A stretch of 40,753 bases of DNA. Source: Lentzea aerocolonigenes. GTDB taxonomy: Bacteria > Actinomycetota > Actinomycetes > Mycobacteriales > Pseudonocardiaceae. Below, in pieces: positions 24,812 through 32,907 of this stretch. The stretch is taken from positions 1 through 40,753 of the forward strand of contig NZ_JYJG01000226.1 of the NCBI RefSeq assembly GCF_000955955.1. The letters run 5' to 3'. The position numbers and the translations under genes were made by a program. Each line of letters begins with the position of its first letter. Position 1 is the first letter of the stretch. The notes beneath the pieces were generated by a model that worked only from the letters and a program-made list of their open reading frames with translations, was not told the origin of the DNA and ran no database searches.

Positions 24812-26421
24812 CTCGCAACGGCGGTGACGTCGTCGTCGAGACGCTTGAAGCTCTCGGCGCCCACACCGTTTTCGGCATTCCCGGCCAGCACGCGCTGGGG
24901 TTGTTCGACGCGCTTCGCCGATCCGAGCTGCGGTACGTCGGGTCGCGGACCGAGGTCAACGCCGCCTTCGCCGCGGACGGGCACGCGCGGATCACCGGGT
25001 CCGTCACGCCGCTGCTGGTGTCGACCGGGCCCGGGGCGTTGCAGACGTTGGCCGGGTTGCAGGAGTCCGCTGCGGCTTCCGCGCCGGTGCTGGGGATCTC
25101 GTCGCAGATCCCCTCGGCCGGGCTGGGTGGCGTGCGCGGCGGGTACCTGCACGAGCTGACCGATCAGCTGGCCTCGTTCCGGGACGTCGTGAAGCACGCT
25201 CGGGTGGTGCGGCACGCGTCGCAGATCCCGTCGGCTTTGGCCGAGGCGTGGGAGATCGCGCTGACCGCGCCGTACGGGCCGGTGTGGGTGGAGATTCCGC
25301 AGGACGTGCTGCTCGGTCCGGCTTCGGTGCCGCCGGTGACGTCGGTTTCCTGGTCCGCGCGGGAGCTGTACCCGCGTGCCGAGCTGGTCGCGGAGGCCGT
25401 TCGGGTGCTGGATTCCGCCGAACGCCCGGTCATCCTGGCCGGCGGTGGCGCCCTGCACGCGAAGGACGAGCTGCTGGAGCTGGCCGAAAAGCTGCGGGCG
25501 CCGGTCGTGACGACGTTCGGCGGCAAGGGCAACTTTCCTTGGGAGCACCCGCTTTCCGCGCAGTCGTGGCTGGAGGACTGGCACACCACGGAGTTCCTCG
25601 CGTCCGCTGACGTGGTGCTGGTCGTGGGGTCCGGGCTGGGTGAGCTGTCCAGCAACTACCGGACGTTCCGGCCGGCCGGCTCGGTGATCCAGATCGAGGC
25701 GGATCTGGGCAAGCTGGAGTCGAACTACCCCGCTCTCGGCATACACGCCGATGCCCGGTATGCGTTGCGCGCCTTGACTTCCGGGGTGACGGCACGGGCC
25801 GCGGACGGCGTGTCCGAGTCGCTCGTTCAGCGGCTTCTGGAGCAGGTGCGGGCGCGGCTCACCGAGCAGGAGCTGGACCTGGAACGGCAGGTCCTGAACG
25901 CACTGCGCTCGGCAGTTCCTGATGGCACACCTACCTGCTGGGACATGACGATCCTCGCTTACTGGGCCTGGTCGGCGTGGGATCCGCGGGGTGGCGCGCA
26001 GTTTTCCGCGCAGGGTGCCGGTGGCCTCGGATATGGCTTCCCGGCGGCGTTGGGTGTGGCGGCGGCGGTGGACGGGCCGGTGCTCGCGGTGTCCGGTGAC
26101 GGCGGCGCGATGTACGGGATCTCGGAGCTGGCCGTGGCCGCGCAGCACGGGTCGCGGGTCGTGTGGCTGATCGTCGACGACGGCGGCTACGGCATCCTGC
26201 GCGAGTACATGACCGACGCGTTCGGCCAGGCCACCGCCACCGAGCTGGCCAGGCCGGACTTCGTGGCGCTCGCCGAGGCGTTCGGGGTGCCCGCCACCCG
26301 CAGCACGCCCGAGTCGCTGCGCGAAGATCTGGCCAAGGCGTTCGCCGGGGACGGCCCGCACGTGGTGGTGCTGTCCGCGGTGTTGCGCATGTTCGCCCCC
26401 ACGCACCTGGAGCACACGTGA
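24808..26421 (+). CDS. TPP-dependent decarboxylase, probable 2-ketoarginine decarboxylase
   Basis: This is a 537-residue acetolactate-synthase-like ThDP enzyme. The N-terminal catalytic glutamate lies in [20 protein letters not shown]. The central domain follows, and the C-terminal ThDP motif is [18 protein letters not shown] with [13 protein letters not shown]. Such proteins include acetolactate synthase, benzoylformate decarboxylase and AruI-type 5-guanidino-2-oxopentanoate decarboxylase. Placement between a ureohydrolase and an aldehyde dehydrogenase matches AruI, which would make 4-guanidinobutyraldehyde from 2-ketoarginine. That specificity is inferred from context. GTG 24808 overlaps the ureohydrolase stop and its own stop overlaps the next start. 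Confidence 0.82.
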   Translation: MTRNGGDVVVETLEALGAHTVFGIPGQHALGLFDALRRSELRYVGSRTEVNAAFAADGHARITGSVTPLLVSTGPGALQTLAGLQESAAASAPVLGISSQIPSAGLGGVRGGYLHELTDQLASFRDVVKHARVVRHASQIPSALAEAWEIALTAPYGPVWVEIPQDVLLGPASVPPVTSVSWSARELYPRAELVAEAVRVLDSAERPVILAGGGALHAKDELLELAEKLRAPVVTTFGGKGNFPWEHPLSAQSWLEDWHTTEFLASADVVLVVGSGLGELSSNYRTFRPAGSVIQIEADLGKLESNYPALGIHADARYALRALTSGVTARAADGVSESLVQRLLEQVRARLTEQELDLERQVLNALRSAVPDGTPTCWDMTILAYWAWSAWDPRGGAQFSAQGAGGLGYGFPAALGVAAAVDGPVLAVSGDGGAMYGISELAVAAQHGSRVVWLIVDDGGYGILREYMTDAFGQATATELARPDFVALAEAFGVPATRSTPESLREDLAKAFAGDGPHVVVLSAVLRMFAPTHLEHT

Positions 26422-27842
26422 TCGTCGCGAACTTCATCAACGGCACCTCCGCACCCGCTACCGACGTGACCACCGGCCTCCCGGTCGAGCAGCGGACGGA
26501 GACCAGTCCGCTCGTCGACCCGGCGACCGGCATCGAGTTCGGCCGGGCCGTCGTCTCGCGTGAGATCGAGGTCTTCTACGCCGTCGCGGCCGCTGCGGAG
26601 GCGTTCAAGACGTGGTCGCGGACGACACCGGGTGAGCGTCAGCTGGCGTTGCTCAAGCTCGCGGACCTGCTGGAGGCTCGGGCGGGCGAGGTCGCCGACG
26701 CCGAGGTCCGCGAGACGGGCAAGATCCGCTCGGTCGTGCTCGACGAGGAGATCCCGCAGTGCGTGGACCAGATCCGGTTCTTCGCCGGTGCCGCGCGTGC
26801 TCTGGGCACCGCGGCCGCCGGTGAGTACATCCCCGGCGCGACCTCGTACCAGCGGCGCGAGGCCGTGGGCGTGATCGTGCAGATCACGCCGTGGAACTAC
26901 CCGCTGATGATGGCGGTGTGGAAGATCGCGCCCGCGCTGGCCGCGGGCAACACGGTCGTGGTCAAGCCCGCCGACACCACGCCGTCGTCGACCGTGCTGC
27001 TGGCAACGCTTGCGGCTGAGGTGTTGCCGGCGGGTGTGTTCAACGTGGTGCTGGGTGATCGCGACACCGGCCGGTTGCTGGTCGAGCACCCCGTGCCCGC
27101 CATGGTGTCGTTGACGGGATCCACGCGCGCCGGCATCGAGGTGGCTCGTAGCGCTGCCGCGACCGTGAAGCGCACGCATCTCGAACTCGGTGGCAACGCG
27201 CCGGTTCTGGTGTTCGACGACGTGGACGTGGACGCGACCGCTTCCGGAATCGTCGGCGCTGCTTACTACAACGCCGGTCAGGACTGCACGGCCGCGACGC
27301 GCGTGCTGGTGCACGCGGGTGTGCACGACGAGTTCGTCGCCGCGCTGGTGAAGGCGGCGTCCGCCCAGGTTCCCGGCGTGGACTTCGGCCCGTTGAACAG
27401 CAGGGCGCAGCTGGACCGCGTGCTCGGGCTGGTGTCGCGTTCGTCCGCGACGGTCCACTGTGGAGGGAAGCAGCACGGCTCTGCCGGGTTCTTCCTGGAG
27501 CCCACGGTGATCTCGGGCCTCTCGCAGTCCGACGAGCTGGTGCAGGAGGAGCCCTTCGCACCGGTGATCACCGTGCAGTCGTTCAGCTCGGACGACGAGG
27601 CCGTCGCGCTCGCCAACGGTGTGCCGCAAGGGCTTGCGTCATCGATCTGGACTCGCGACACCGGTCGAGCGGCGTCGCTGACGGCGCGGCTCGACTTCGG
27701 CATCGTGTGGGTCAACACCCACGGGCTCGTCGCGTCCGAGATGCCGCACGGAGGGTTCGGCGCTTCGGGCTACGGCAAGGACCTCTCGATGCACGGCCTG
27801 GAGGACTACACGCGCGTGAAGCACGTGATGATCGCTCACTGA
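26418..27842 (+). CDS. Aldehyde dehydrogenase (probable guanidino/aminobutyraldehyde)
   Basis: This is a 474-residue NAD(P)-dependent aldehyde dehydrogenase. It has the oxyanion asparagine region VIVQITPWNYPLMMAVWKI, the cofactor loop VSLTGSTRAGIEVA, the general base in THLELGGNAPVLVFDD and the catalytic cysteine in YYNAGQDCTAATRVLVH. The sequence is of the gamma-aminobutyraldehyde dehydrogenase type, and in this operon 4-guanidinobutyraldehyde is the likely substrate. GTG 26418 overlaps the decarboxylase stop (GTGA); the longer open frame lies inside that gene. The stop overlaps the convergent unknown gene by 7 bases. Confidence 0.9.
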   Translation: MIVANFINGTSAPATDVTTGLPVEQRTETSPLVDPATGIEFGRAVVSREIEVFYAVAAAAEAFKTWSRTTPGERQLALLKLADLLEARAGEVADAEVRETGKIRSVVLDEEIPQCVDQIRFFAGAARALGTAAAGEYIPGATSYQRREAVGVIVQITPWNYPLMMAVWKIAPALAAGNTVVVKPADTTPSSTVLLATLAAEVLPAGVFNVVLGDRDTGRLLVEHPVPAMVSLTGSTRAGIEVARSAAATVKRTHLELGGNAPVLVFDDVDVDATASGIVGAAYYNAGQDCTAATRVLVHAGVHDEFVAALVKAASAQVPGVDFGPLNSRAQLDRVLGLVSRSSATVHCGGKQHGSAGFFLEPTVISGLSQSDELVQEEPFAPVITVQSFSSDDEAVALANGVPQGLASSIWTRDTGRAASLTARLDFGIVWVNTHGLVASEMPHGGFGASGYGKDLSMHGLEDYTRVKHVMIAH

Positions 27843-28429
27843 GCGCCGAGGCGGTGCTCCAGCGGCCCGTTGTACGGATCTCCCAGGAGGCGCAGGCCAT
27901 CCGCGGGCACTACCGCGTCGAACCTCCTCGCACGGATCACGTAGCCCTCGTCCGACACGCTGATCTCCGGATTCAGCAGCTCGTCAGGCAGCTCGACGAC
28001 GCGGACGCCGGTGAAGACGATGTCCAGCGGCCGGTCGTCCACGTGATAGCGAACCGTCTCGCCGTTCTCCTGCCGCTGGAACCTCCACGGCAGGAAAACG
28101 GGGAACACATCGGTCGCCGCTTCCCAGCCCTCCGCCATCGTGATCAGCTCCGCCACCCGGCCCCGCACGATCTCGTTCTCGCCGGGCAGCTCCTCGCGCA
28201 GCGGACCGAGGATCACCCGCACGATCTCCGCGGCCTGCTCGTCGGGATACCAGCTGAGGTCGAACATCTTGAAGTGGTGGCCGAGGGCATCCCGCACCGC
28301 CGCCTCTACCCCGGGATCCGCCGTCAGGTCGGCGATCCGCTCGAGAACCCAGTCGAAGACACCGAAGGACGCGTTCCAGATCGGGCTGTACCAGGTTCCG
28401 GCGCGGCCGACGAAGAAGTCACTGGACAT
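27836..28429 (-). CDS. Unknown protein, last gene of three-gene cluster
   Basis: This 197-residue protein has no recognised family. It is rich in aromatic residues at the start (DFFVGRAGTWYSPIWNASFG, VFDWVLERIADL), then helical, and ends in a beta-rich half (TVRYHVDDRPLDIVFTGVRV). No signal peptide, membrane helix or catalytic motif stands out. Its ATG lies 11 bases inside the end of the preceding 113-residue gene, so the two are coupled. With its neighbours it forms a minus-strand cluster of three unknown genes opposite the guanidino operon. Confidence 0.7.
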   Translation of the reverse strand: MSSDFFVGRAGTWYSPIWNASFGVFDWVLERIADLTADPGVEAAVRDALGHHFKMFDLSWYPDEQAAEIVRVILGPLREELPGENEIVRGRVAELITMAEGWEAATDVFPVFLPWRFQRQENGETVRYHVDDRPLDIVFTGVRVVELPDELLNPEISVSDEGYVIRARRFDAVVPADGLRLLGDPYNGPLEHRLGAQ

Positions 28430-28760
28430 GGTAGATCCTCTTGATGTCGTGCTCCTCGATGCGCAGGACGTCGAACGTCTCCCAGTCGTCCACGTCGTCC
28501 TCCGCGTAGTGGAACCTGTCGGCGAGGACGTATCCGTCCGGGAACTCGGGCGTGGACAACGAGTAGCCGCCGTCGATCAGGTCGACGGTGACGTCGTGCA
28601 GCTTCGGCTGGACCTTCATCTCCCTGACACCGCCGAACATCAGGTCGATGTGGGTGCTCACCTCATGCCCCTTCTCCGCGCGGTAGGACAGCGTGTTCGT
28701 CTTCGGCTCGAACATCCGCAGGAAGAACTCCCGTGGCAACCGCATGGGAAAATCGGACAC
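28419..28760 (-). CDS. Unknown protein, paralogue of upstream gene
   Basis: This 113-residue protein is clearly related to the 119-residue product upstream. FPMRLPREFFLR matches FPLRLPRRFELW, and FPDGYVLADRFHYAEDDVDD matches YPDGYVVAENVQVAEDDLQD. The pattern is mostly beta strands with a central KLHDVTVDLIDGGYSL. GTG 28760 has GGAG eight bases upstream and lies 11 bases after the upstream gene's stop. The function is unknown. Duplicated small beta-rich proteins in one operon suggest subunits of a heteromer or a binding pair. Confidence 0.75.
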   Translation of the reverse strand: MSDFPMRLPREFFLRMFEPKTNTLSYRAEKGHEVSTHIDLMFGGVREMKVQPKLHDVTVDLIDGGYSLSTPEFPDGYVLADRFHYAEDDVDDWETFDVLRIEEHDIKRIYHVQ

Positions 28761-28771
28761 CTGAACTCCTG

Positions 28772-29131
28772 TCAGCTTTGCCGGAAGTGGTGCAGATACC
28801 GCATCCGGTGCAGGACCAGCTGCTCGTCCTCGAACACCGACGGCTGGCGGTCCTGCAAGTCGTCCTCGGCAACCTGCACGTTCTCCGCGACGACGTACCC
28901 GTCCGGGTAGTCCGCGGCCACCAGCGCGTAGCGGTCCCCGTGCAGATCGATCACCAGGTCGTTCAGCACCGCCGGCAGCTTCAGGTCGCTGGTGAAGCGG
29001 AACTGGACGTCGATCCGGGTCGGCTGGTCCGGCCCTGGAGCGCTGCGCAACAACAGCACCCCGTGCGACACCTGGTACGACCACAGCTCGAACCGCCGCG
29101 GCAGCCTCAGCGGAAACTCTATCGCCGGCAT
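28772..29131 (-). CDS. Unknown protein, first gene of three-gene cluster
   Basis: This 119-residue protein begins PAIEFPLRLPRRFELWSYQV and continues VQFRFTSDLKLPAVLNDLVI, then YPDGYVVAENVQVAEDDLQD. It shares this arrangement with the next gene, its tandem paralogue. I know no function. ATG 29131 is chosen because the paralogue begins at the same motif and AAGGGA lies upstream; the open frame continues 20 codons further. It lies about 110 bases from the divergent SoxR-like promoter at 29206. Confidence 0.75.
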   Translation of the reverse strand: MPAIEFPLRLPRRFELWSYQVSHGVLLLRSAPGPDQPTRIDVQFRFTSDLKLPAVLNDLVIDLHGDRYALVAADYPDGYVVAENVQVAEDDLQDRQPSVFEDEQLVLHRMRYLHHFRQS

Positions 29132-29205
29132 CCAGATCCCTTCATCTCGTACAACGCGGAGCCTATGCCGCGTTGGCGCGCGGCACGGCAACGTTGAACA
29201 AGCAG

Positions 29206-29236
29206 TTGACCTCCAGTTAAGTCGAGCTCATAGCGT
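29206..29236 (+). promoter_or_regulatory. SoxR/MerR-like promoter, copy 1
   Basis: TTGACC (29206-29211), a 19-base spacer holding the imperfect palindrome CCTCCAGTTAAGTCGAGC, and TAGCGT (29231-29236). The 19-base spacing and the CCTCNAG-like arms resemble SoxR-controlled promoters. The ATG of the pseudogene follows after 7 bases. The element is identical to copy 2 at 30494. Confidence 0.65.
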
Positions 29237-29243
29237 CGCGGGC

Positions 29244-29602
29244 ATGTTCGCGATTCGACAGGTGCGCATCACCGTGGCCGCCGCCGGGTGCACCCCGGCA
29301 CTGCGGATTTCCGAGATCCGCACCGTCGGCGCGGACACGTCGTGGCTCAGTCCGCTGTACCAGCGAGCCAGTGCCGCCTTCCACTTCACGTGGGTCCCGG
29401 ACGCCGAGGCGGTGCGCGACGCGGTCGAGCTGGTCGAGCGGGCGCTGGCACCGTTCGAGGCACGTCCGCACTGGGGCAAGGTGTTCGCCGCCGCACCCGG
29501 ACGCCTCTACCCGCGCTGGGACGACTTCCGCGTCCTGGCGCCGCCACCTCCGACCCGCGGGGCAAGTTCGGCAACGCGTGGCTGGACGGCTTCTTCCGCT
29601 GA
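29244..29602 (+). pseudogene. Chimeric remnant: oxidoreductase start fused to alditol-oxidase C-terminus
   Basis: The first codons (MFAIRQVRITVAAAG) copy the start of the quinone oxidoreductase at 30532 with an in-frame loss of 69 bases. From about 29290 the sequence becomes the C-terminal end of an FAD-linked alditol/xylitol oxidase (ALO family): LRISEIRTVGADTSWLSPLY, AAFHFTWVPDAEAVRDAVEL, FEARPHWGKVFAA and YPRWDDFRVL. Near 29546-29556 a small indel shifts the frame, and the expected end DPRGKFGNAWLDGFFR continues in another frame to TGA 29602. The FAD-binding part is absent, so this cannot be an oxidase. It looks like the scar of a duplication plus deletion. Confidence 0.8.
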
Positions 29603-29654
29603 CTGCGATATGACTTGGTGATCAGATGTCACTCAGACCCGAGGACGTGATGAC

Positions 29655-30473
29655 TTGCGCGTCTCCTTCGCCACCGAGCCGGGCTCGCTGACGAAACCGA
29701 ACGAGGACTTCGTCCAGGCGACGCCCCGTGTGGTGGCCGTGCTGGACGGTCTCGGCGTGCCGGGCGGCCTGTCCACCGGTTGCGTGCACGGCACACCGTG
29801 GTTCGTCGCACAGCTCGGCGGCCAGCTGGTGCGACTCGCGAGCGATCACGCCGGCGAGGATCTCCGCGGCGTGGCCGCCGCCGCGATCGAAGCCGTCGCC
29901 GCCGCACACGGCGACACCTGCGACCTCGACCACCTCGGCACACCGTCGAGCTCGATCACGCTGCTGCGCGTGGGCGAGGAGACCGTCGACTACCTCGTCG
30001 TGCACGACTCCGTCGTCGTCCTGGACGGGCCGGACGGGAACGTGGTGGTGTCCGACCTGCGAGGCACCGACGTGGCCCAGGAAGAGCACCTGGAGACCGA
30101 GAGGCACCTGATCGGGACGCCGGAACACGACGAGTCCCTGCGCAGGCTCGTGACGGCACAACGACCACACCGCAACGTCCCCGGCGGCTACTGGGTGGCG
30201 GCGTCGAAACCCGAGGCGGCACAACACGCGTTGACCGGCTCCCTGCCGAGAGCGGCCGTCCGGCGCGCGGCCCTGCTCACCGACGGAGCAGCCGCGTACG
30301 TCGAGACGTACGGCATCGCCGACTGGGCCGCGACGATGGACCTGCTCGAACGGCAAGGCCCGTCGGCACTGGTCACCGGAGTCCGCGAGGCCGAGTCGGC
30401 AGACCCGCACGGCTCTCGGTGGCCGCGTTACAAGCGCAGCGACGACGCCACCGCGGCGTTCTGCCTGCCCTGA
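29655..30473 (+). CDS. PP2C-like protein phosphatase
   Basis: This 272-residue protein has the metal-binding aspartates of PP2C phosphatases: KPNEDFVQ near residue 14, VVAVLDGLGVPGG, LLTDGAAAYVETYG and a final SDDATAAFCLP. The usual GDSR reads VHDSVVV. It probably dephosphorylates serine/threonine residues, but no kinase or target is adjacent. The start is probably TTG 29655 with GAGG ten bases upstream; no in-frame ATG or GTG fits better. It lies between the two copies of the SoxR-like promoter and reads in the same direction. Confidence 0.75.
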   Translation: MRVSFATEPGSLTKPNEDFVQATPRVVAVLDGLGVPGGLSTGCVHGTPWFVAQLGGQLVRLASDHAGEDLRGVAAAAIEAVAAAHGDTCDLDHLGTPSSSITLLRVGEETVDYLVVHDSVVVLDGPDGNVVVSDLRGTDVAQEEHLETERHLIGTPEHDESLRRLVTAQRPHRNVPGGYWVAASKPEAAQHALTGSLPRAAVRRAALLTDGAAAYVETYGIADWAATMDLLERQGPSALVTGVREAESADPHGSRWPRYKRSDDATAAFCLP

Positions 30474-30493
30474 CCCCCCTTGCCCGGAGTCCC

Positions 30494-30524
30494 TTGACCT
30501 CCAGTTAAGTCGAGCTCATAGCGT
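30494..30524 (+). promoter_or_regulatory. SoxR/MerR-like promoter, copy 2
   Basis: TTGACC (30494-30499), a 19-base spacer with the palindrome CCTCCAGTTAAGTCGAGC, and TAGCGT (30519-30524). The ATG at 30532 follows 7 bases later, so the message would be leaderless. Streptomyces SoxR controls a quinone oxidoreductase with a CCTCAAG...CTTGAGG box in an over-long spacer, which fits the gene downstream. Confidence 0.7.
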
Positions 30525-30531
30525 CGCGGAC

Positions 30532-31476
30532 ATGTTCGCGATTCGGCAGTACGAGTTCGGTCCGGCGTCGAACCTCCTGTTCGAGGAGGTGCCCGACCCG
30601 TCGCCCGCGCCCGGCCAGGTGCGCATCACCGTGGCCGCCGCCGGGGTGCACCTCGTCGACACCACCATCCGCAAGGGCGGGTTCGGGCCCGTCGAGTTCC
30701 CGATGACGCCGGGGCGGGAGGTCGCCGGGGTCGTGACGGCGCTCGGCGACGGCGTGGAGGCCGAGTGGCTGGGGCGGCGGGTCACGGCCCATCTCGGCAC
30801 GGCCAACGGCGGTTACGCGGAGCTGGCCGTGGCTGATGCCAAGTCGCTGCACGCACTTTCGGACGACGTGTCGTTCGAGGCCGCGGTGGCGATGATCGGC
30901 ACCGGGCGCACGGTCGTGGGGGTGCTGCACGCCGCGAAGCTCACCCAGGACGACGTCGTGCTGGTGACGTCGGCGGCGGGCGGCATGGGGACGTTGCTCG
31001 TGCAGGAGGCGCGCAACGTCGGGGCGCAGGTGGTGGGGCTGGCGAGCGGCGAGAAGCTCGACCACGTGATGGACAACGGTGCCGACGCCGCCATCGACTA
31101 CACCCGGCCGGACTGGGCGGACGGGATCAAGGACATGACCGTGGTGCTCGACGGCGTCGGGGGCTCCGTGGGCGAGACGGCGTTGAAGACGCTCGGGGTC
31201 GGCGGGCGGCACATCCTCTACGGCTGGTCGTCCGGCGAGATGACGAAGATCAGCACGGAAGCGTTGTGGGCCAACAGTCTCACGGCGACGGTCGCGCTCG
31301 GGCCTGGGCTGATGCGGCGCGGGTTGCGGGTGCTGGAGGACGAGTCGATGGCGGGACTGGCGAGCGGGCGGTTCGTGCCGCTGGTCAACCCGGCGTTCGC
31401 GTTGAGGGATGCCGCGAAGGCGCACGAGGCACTGGAATCCCGTGCCACGGTTGGGAAAGTCGTGCTCAAGCCGTGA
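30532..31476 (+). CDS. Zinc-free NAD(P)H:quinone oxidoreductase (MDR family)
   Basis: This is a 314-residue medium-chain dehydrogenase/reductase of the quinone oxidoreductase type. It has the GroES-like domain start (ITVAAAGVHLVDTTIRKGGF, TPGREVAGVVTALGDGVEAE), the Rossmann site VVLVTSAAGGMGTLLVQEA, and no structural zinc cysteines. Members reduce quinones or enones with NADPH and often answer redox-cycling drugs. The leaderless SoxR-like promoter suggests redox control, although the MerR regulator that would bind it is not in this region. A strong terminator follows. Confidence 0.88.
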   Translation: MFAIRQYEFGPASNLLFEEVPDPSPAPGQVRITVAAAGVHLVDTTIRKGGFGPVEFPMTPGREVAGVVTALGDGVEAEWLGRRVTAHLGTANGGYAELAVADAKSLHALSDDVSFEAAVAMIGTGRTVVGVLHAAKLTQDDVVLVTSAAGGMGTLLVQEARNVGAQVVGLASGEKLDHVMDNGADAAIDYTRPDWADGIKDMTVVLDGVGGSVGETALKTLGVGGRHILYGWSSGEMTKISTEALWANSLTATVALGPGLMRRGLRVLEDESMAGLASGRFVPLVNPAFALRDAAKAHEALESRATVGKVVLKP

Positions 31477-31481
31477 GCAAA

Positions 31482-31512
31482 GGGGCCGCCTCCGCACAAC
31501 GGAGACGGCCCC
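31482..31512. terminator. Bidirectional terminator between convergent genes
   Basis: A 13-bp stem with one G-T pair (GGGGCCGCCTCCG at 31482-31494 against 31500-31512) and a 5-base loop sits between the quinone oxidoreductase and anti-sigma stop codons. Confidence 0.8.
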
Positions 31513-31530
31513 TCCTCTCCAACCCCTCGG

Positions 31531-32238
31531 TCAGGCTTGGACCGGTACCTCGACGAACTTCTTGCCCGCGAAGTTCTCGACCACGACCGACTTCACGTCG
31601 TTCGGGGCCACCAGCGCGGAACCGTCCAGGTTCGTGCCCTCGGCGGCGCCCTTCTTGGACACCACCCAGGAACCCGCCTCCTGGCGGCTGCCGTCCTTCG
31701 CGACCACGAAGATCCGGCACTTCTCGCCCTCGGGGATACCGCTGATCGCCGTGTTCGTGCGCACCCAGCCCGCGGCCGGGACGACCTTGACGGTCATCGA
31801 CGCCTTGGTGTCCGGGTCGGTGAACGTCGCGAGCTTGGTGCCCGACGGATCCGGTGCGGTCGTGGTCGGCGCGGGACCCGCCTGGACGTCCGGCGAGGTC
31901 GCCTTGCCGACGAACACGCCGGCACCGAGCACCACCGCCGCCACGACGGCTGCCGCGGCGCCCAACGCGAACTGGCGACGCCGCGCGACGCCGCCTCGTT
32001 CCGAACGCACCTGGCGAAGCGTGCGCTGCAACAGCAGATCGCCACCCTCGGGCGGCCCGTCGAGCATGGCCTCCGGCGGAACTTCGCCGAGGTAGGCCTC
32101 CATGGCGCGGAGGTCTTCCAGCTCACGCGCGCAGTCAGGGCAGGACGCCAAGTGCTCGTCCATCTCGCGCACCTCCTGCTCGTCCATCGCTCCGAGAACG
32201 TAGGCACCGAGCAGCTGCGGGTCGTGCTGCGTGGTCAT
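31531..32238 (-). CDS. Anti-sigma factor (zinc-binding, RskA-like)
   Basis: This is a 235-residue membrane anti-sigma factor. The cytosolic ZAS motif is H29-x3-C33-x2-C36 in MDEHLASCPDCARELEDL. A linker (PPEAMLDGPPEGGDLLLQRT) leads to one membrane helix near residues 93-112 (ALGAAAAVVAAVVLGAGVF). The outer domain ends in an RskA-like beta region (KCRIFVVAKDGSRQEAGSWV). It should hold the adjacent ECF sigma factor inactive until an external signal triggers proteolysis. ATG 32238 overlaps the sigma stop (ATGA). A truncated relative lies at 33961-34470. Confidence 0.9.
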   Translation of the reverse strand: MTTQHDPQLLGAYVLGAMDEQEVREMDEHLASCPDCARELEDLRAMEAYLGEVPPEAMLDGPPEGGDLLLQRTLRQVRSERGGVARRRQFALGAAAAVVAAVVLGAGVFVGKATSPDVQAGPAPTTTAPDPSGTKLATFTDPDTKASMTVKVVPAAGWVRTNTAISGIPEGEKCRIFVVAKDGSRQEAGSWVVSKKGAAEGTNLDGSALVAPNDVKSVVVENFAGKKFVEVPVQA

Positions 32239-32786
32239 CCGGCCACCCCCTTCAGTGCGACCTGTTGACCGACGAACGTCTCCCTCAGGGCTCGCAACGC
32301 GTAATACGATCTTGATTTCACCGTGCCCGGTGGTACCCCGAGCGCCTCTGCCGCCTCCGTCACGCTGCGGCCGCGGAAGTAGATCTCCATCAGCACGTCG
32401 CGGTGGTCCGAGGACAGCTTGTCGAGTGCCTCCAGCACCACCACCGAGTCGACGACCTGGTCCGCGTGGTCGCGCTCGATCGGTGGCGTCGCCGGAGACT
32501 CGGCCACCTCCTGAGGCCTCGCGGCCTTCGCACGCACCCGGTCGGTGACGATGTTGCGCGCCACGGTCAGCAACCAGCCGCGCACCGATCCCTTGCCGTT
32601 GACGAGGGCGTCGGGATGGCGCCACGCTCGGACGAGGGTCTCCTGGACCACGTCCTCGGCAGCCGCCCGATCGCCGGTCAGCCGCGTCGCGTACGCCAGC
32701 AGAGCCCGACCGTGCTCCTCGTAGAGCGATCGGATCAGCGCCTCGTCGGCCGCGGTCTCCCGTTTGCGGGAGAACAAAGCCGCCAT
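32235..32786 (-). CDS. ECF RNA polymerase sigma factor
   Basis: This is a 183-residue group 4 sigma factor. Region 2 runs LIRSLYEEHGRALLAYATRL through DRAAAEDVVQETLVRAWRH. Region 4 is LDKLSSDHRDVLMEIYFRGR with the helix-turn-helix SVTEAAEALGVPPGTVKSRS. Coupling to a zinc anti-sigma gene by ATGA places it in a SigL/SigK-like group. ATG 32786 has GGGGAGGAG upstream. A possible autoregulatory ECF promoter lies at 32861-32885. Confidence 0.92.
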   Translation of the reverse strand: MAALFSRKRETAADEALIRSLYEEHGRALLAYATRLTGDRAAAEDVVQETLVRAWRHPDALVNGKGSVRGWLLTVARNIVTDRVRAKAARPQEVAESPATPPIERDHADQVVDSVVVLEALDKLSSDHRDVLMEIYFRGRSVTEAAEALGVPPGTVKSRSYYALRALRETFVGQQVALKGVAG

Positions 32787-32860
32787 CCACCCACTCCTCC
32801 CCGCCCGCGAACACCTCTTGCGGGCGTCCTGTTCAAGACCTCAGCCGACACACGAGCAGA

Positions 32861-32885
32861 GACGGGCTTCGGTTCAAAGAGGTTC
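32861..32885 (-). promoter_or_regulatory. Possible ECF-type promoter
   Basis: On the minus strand GAACCT (32885-32880), a 15-base spacer and CGTC (32864-32861) resemble the AAC/CGTC elements of ECF sigma promoters. It lies about 75 bases before the sigma gene and fits autoregulation; spacing is slightly short. Confidence 0.4.
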
Positions 32886-32907
32886 GAATAAAAGATTGTG
32901 GCGGATG

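Noticed and set aside
28992..29243. Upstream extension of the pseudogene frame
   Set aside because: It overlaps the minus-strand unknown gene and the duplicated promoter; the frame looks non-coding before ATG 29244.
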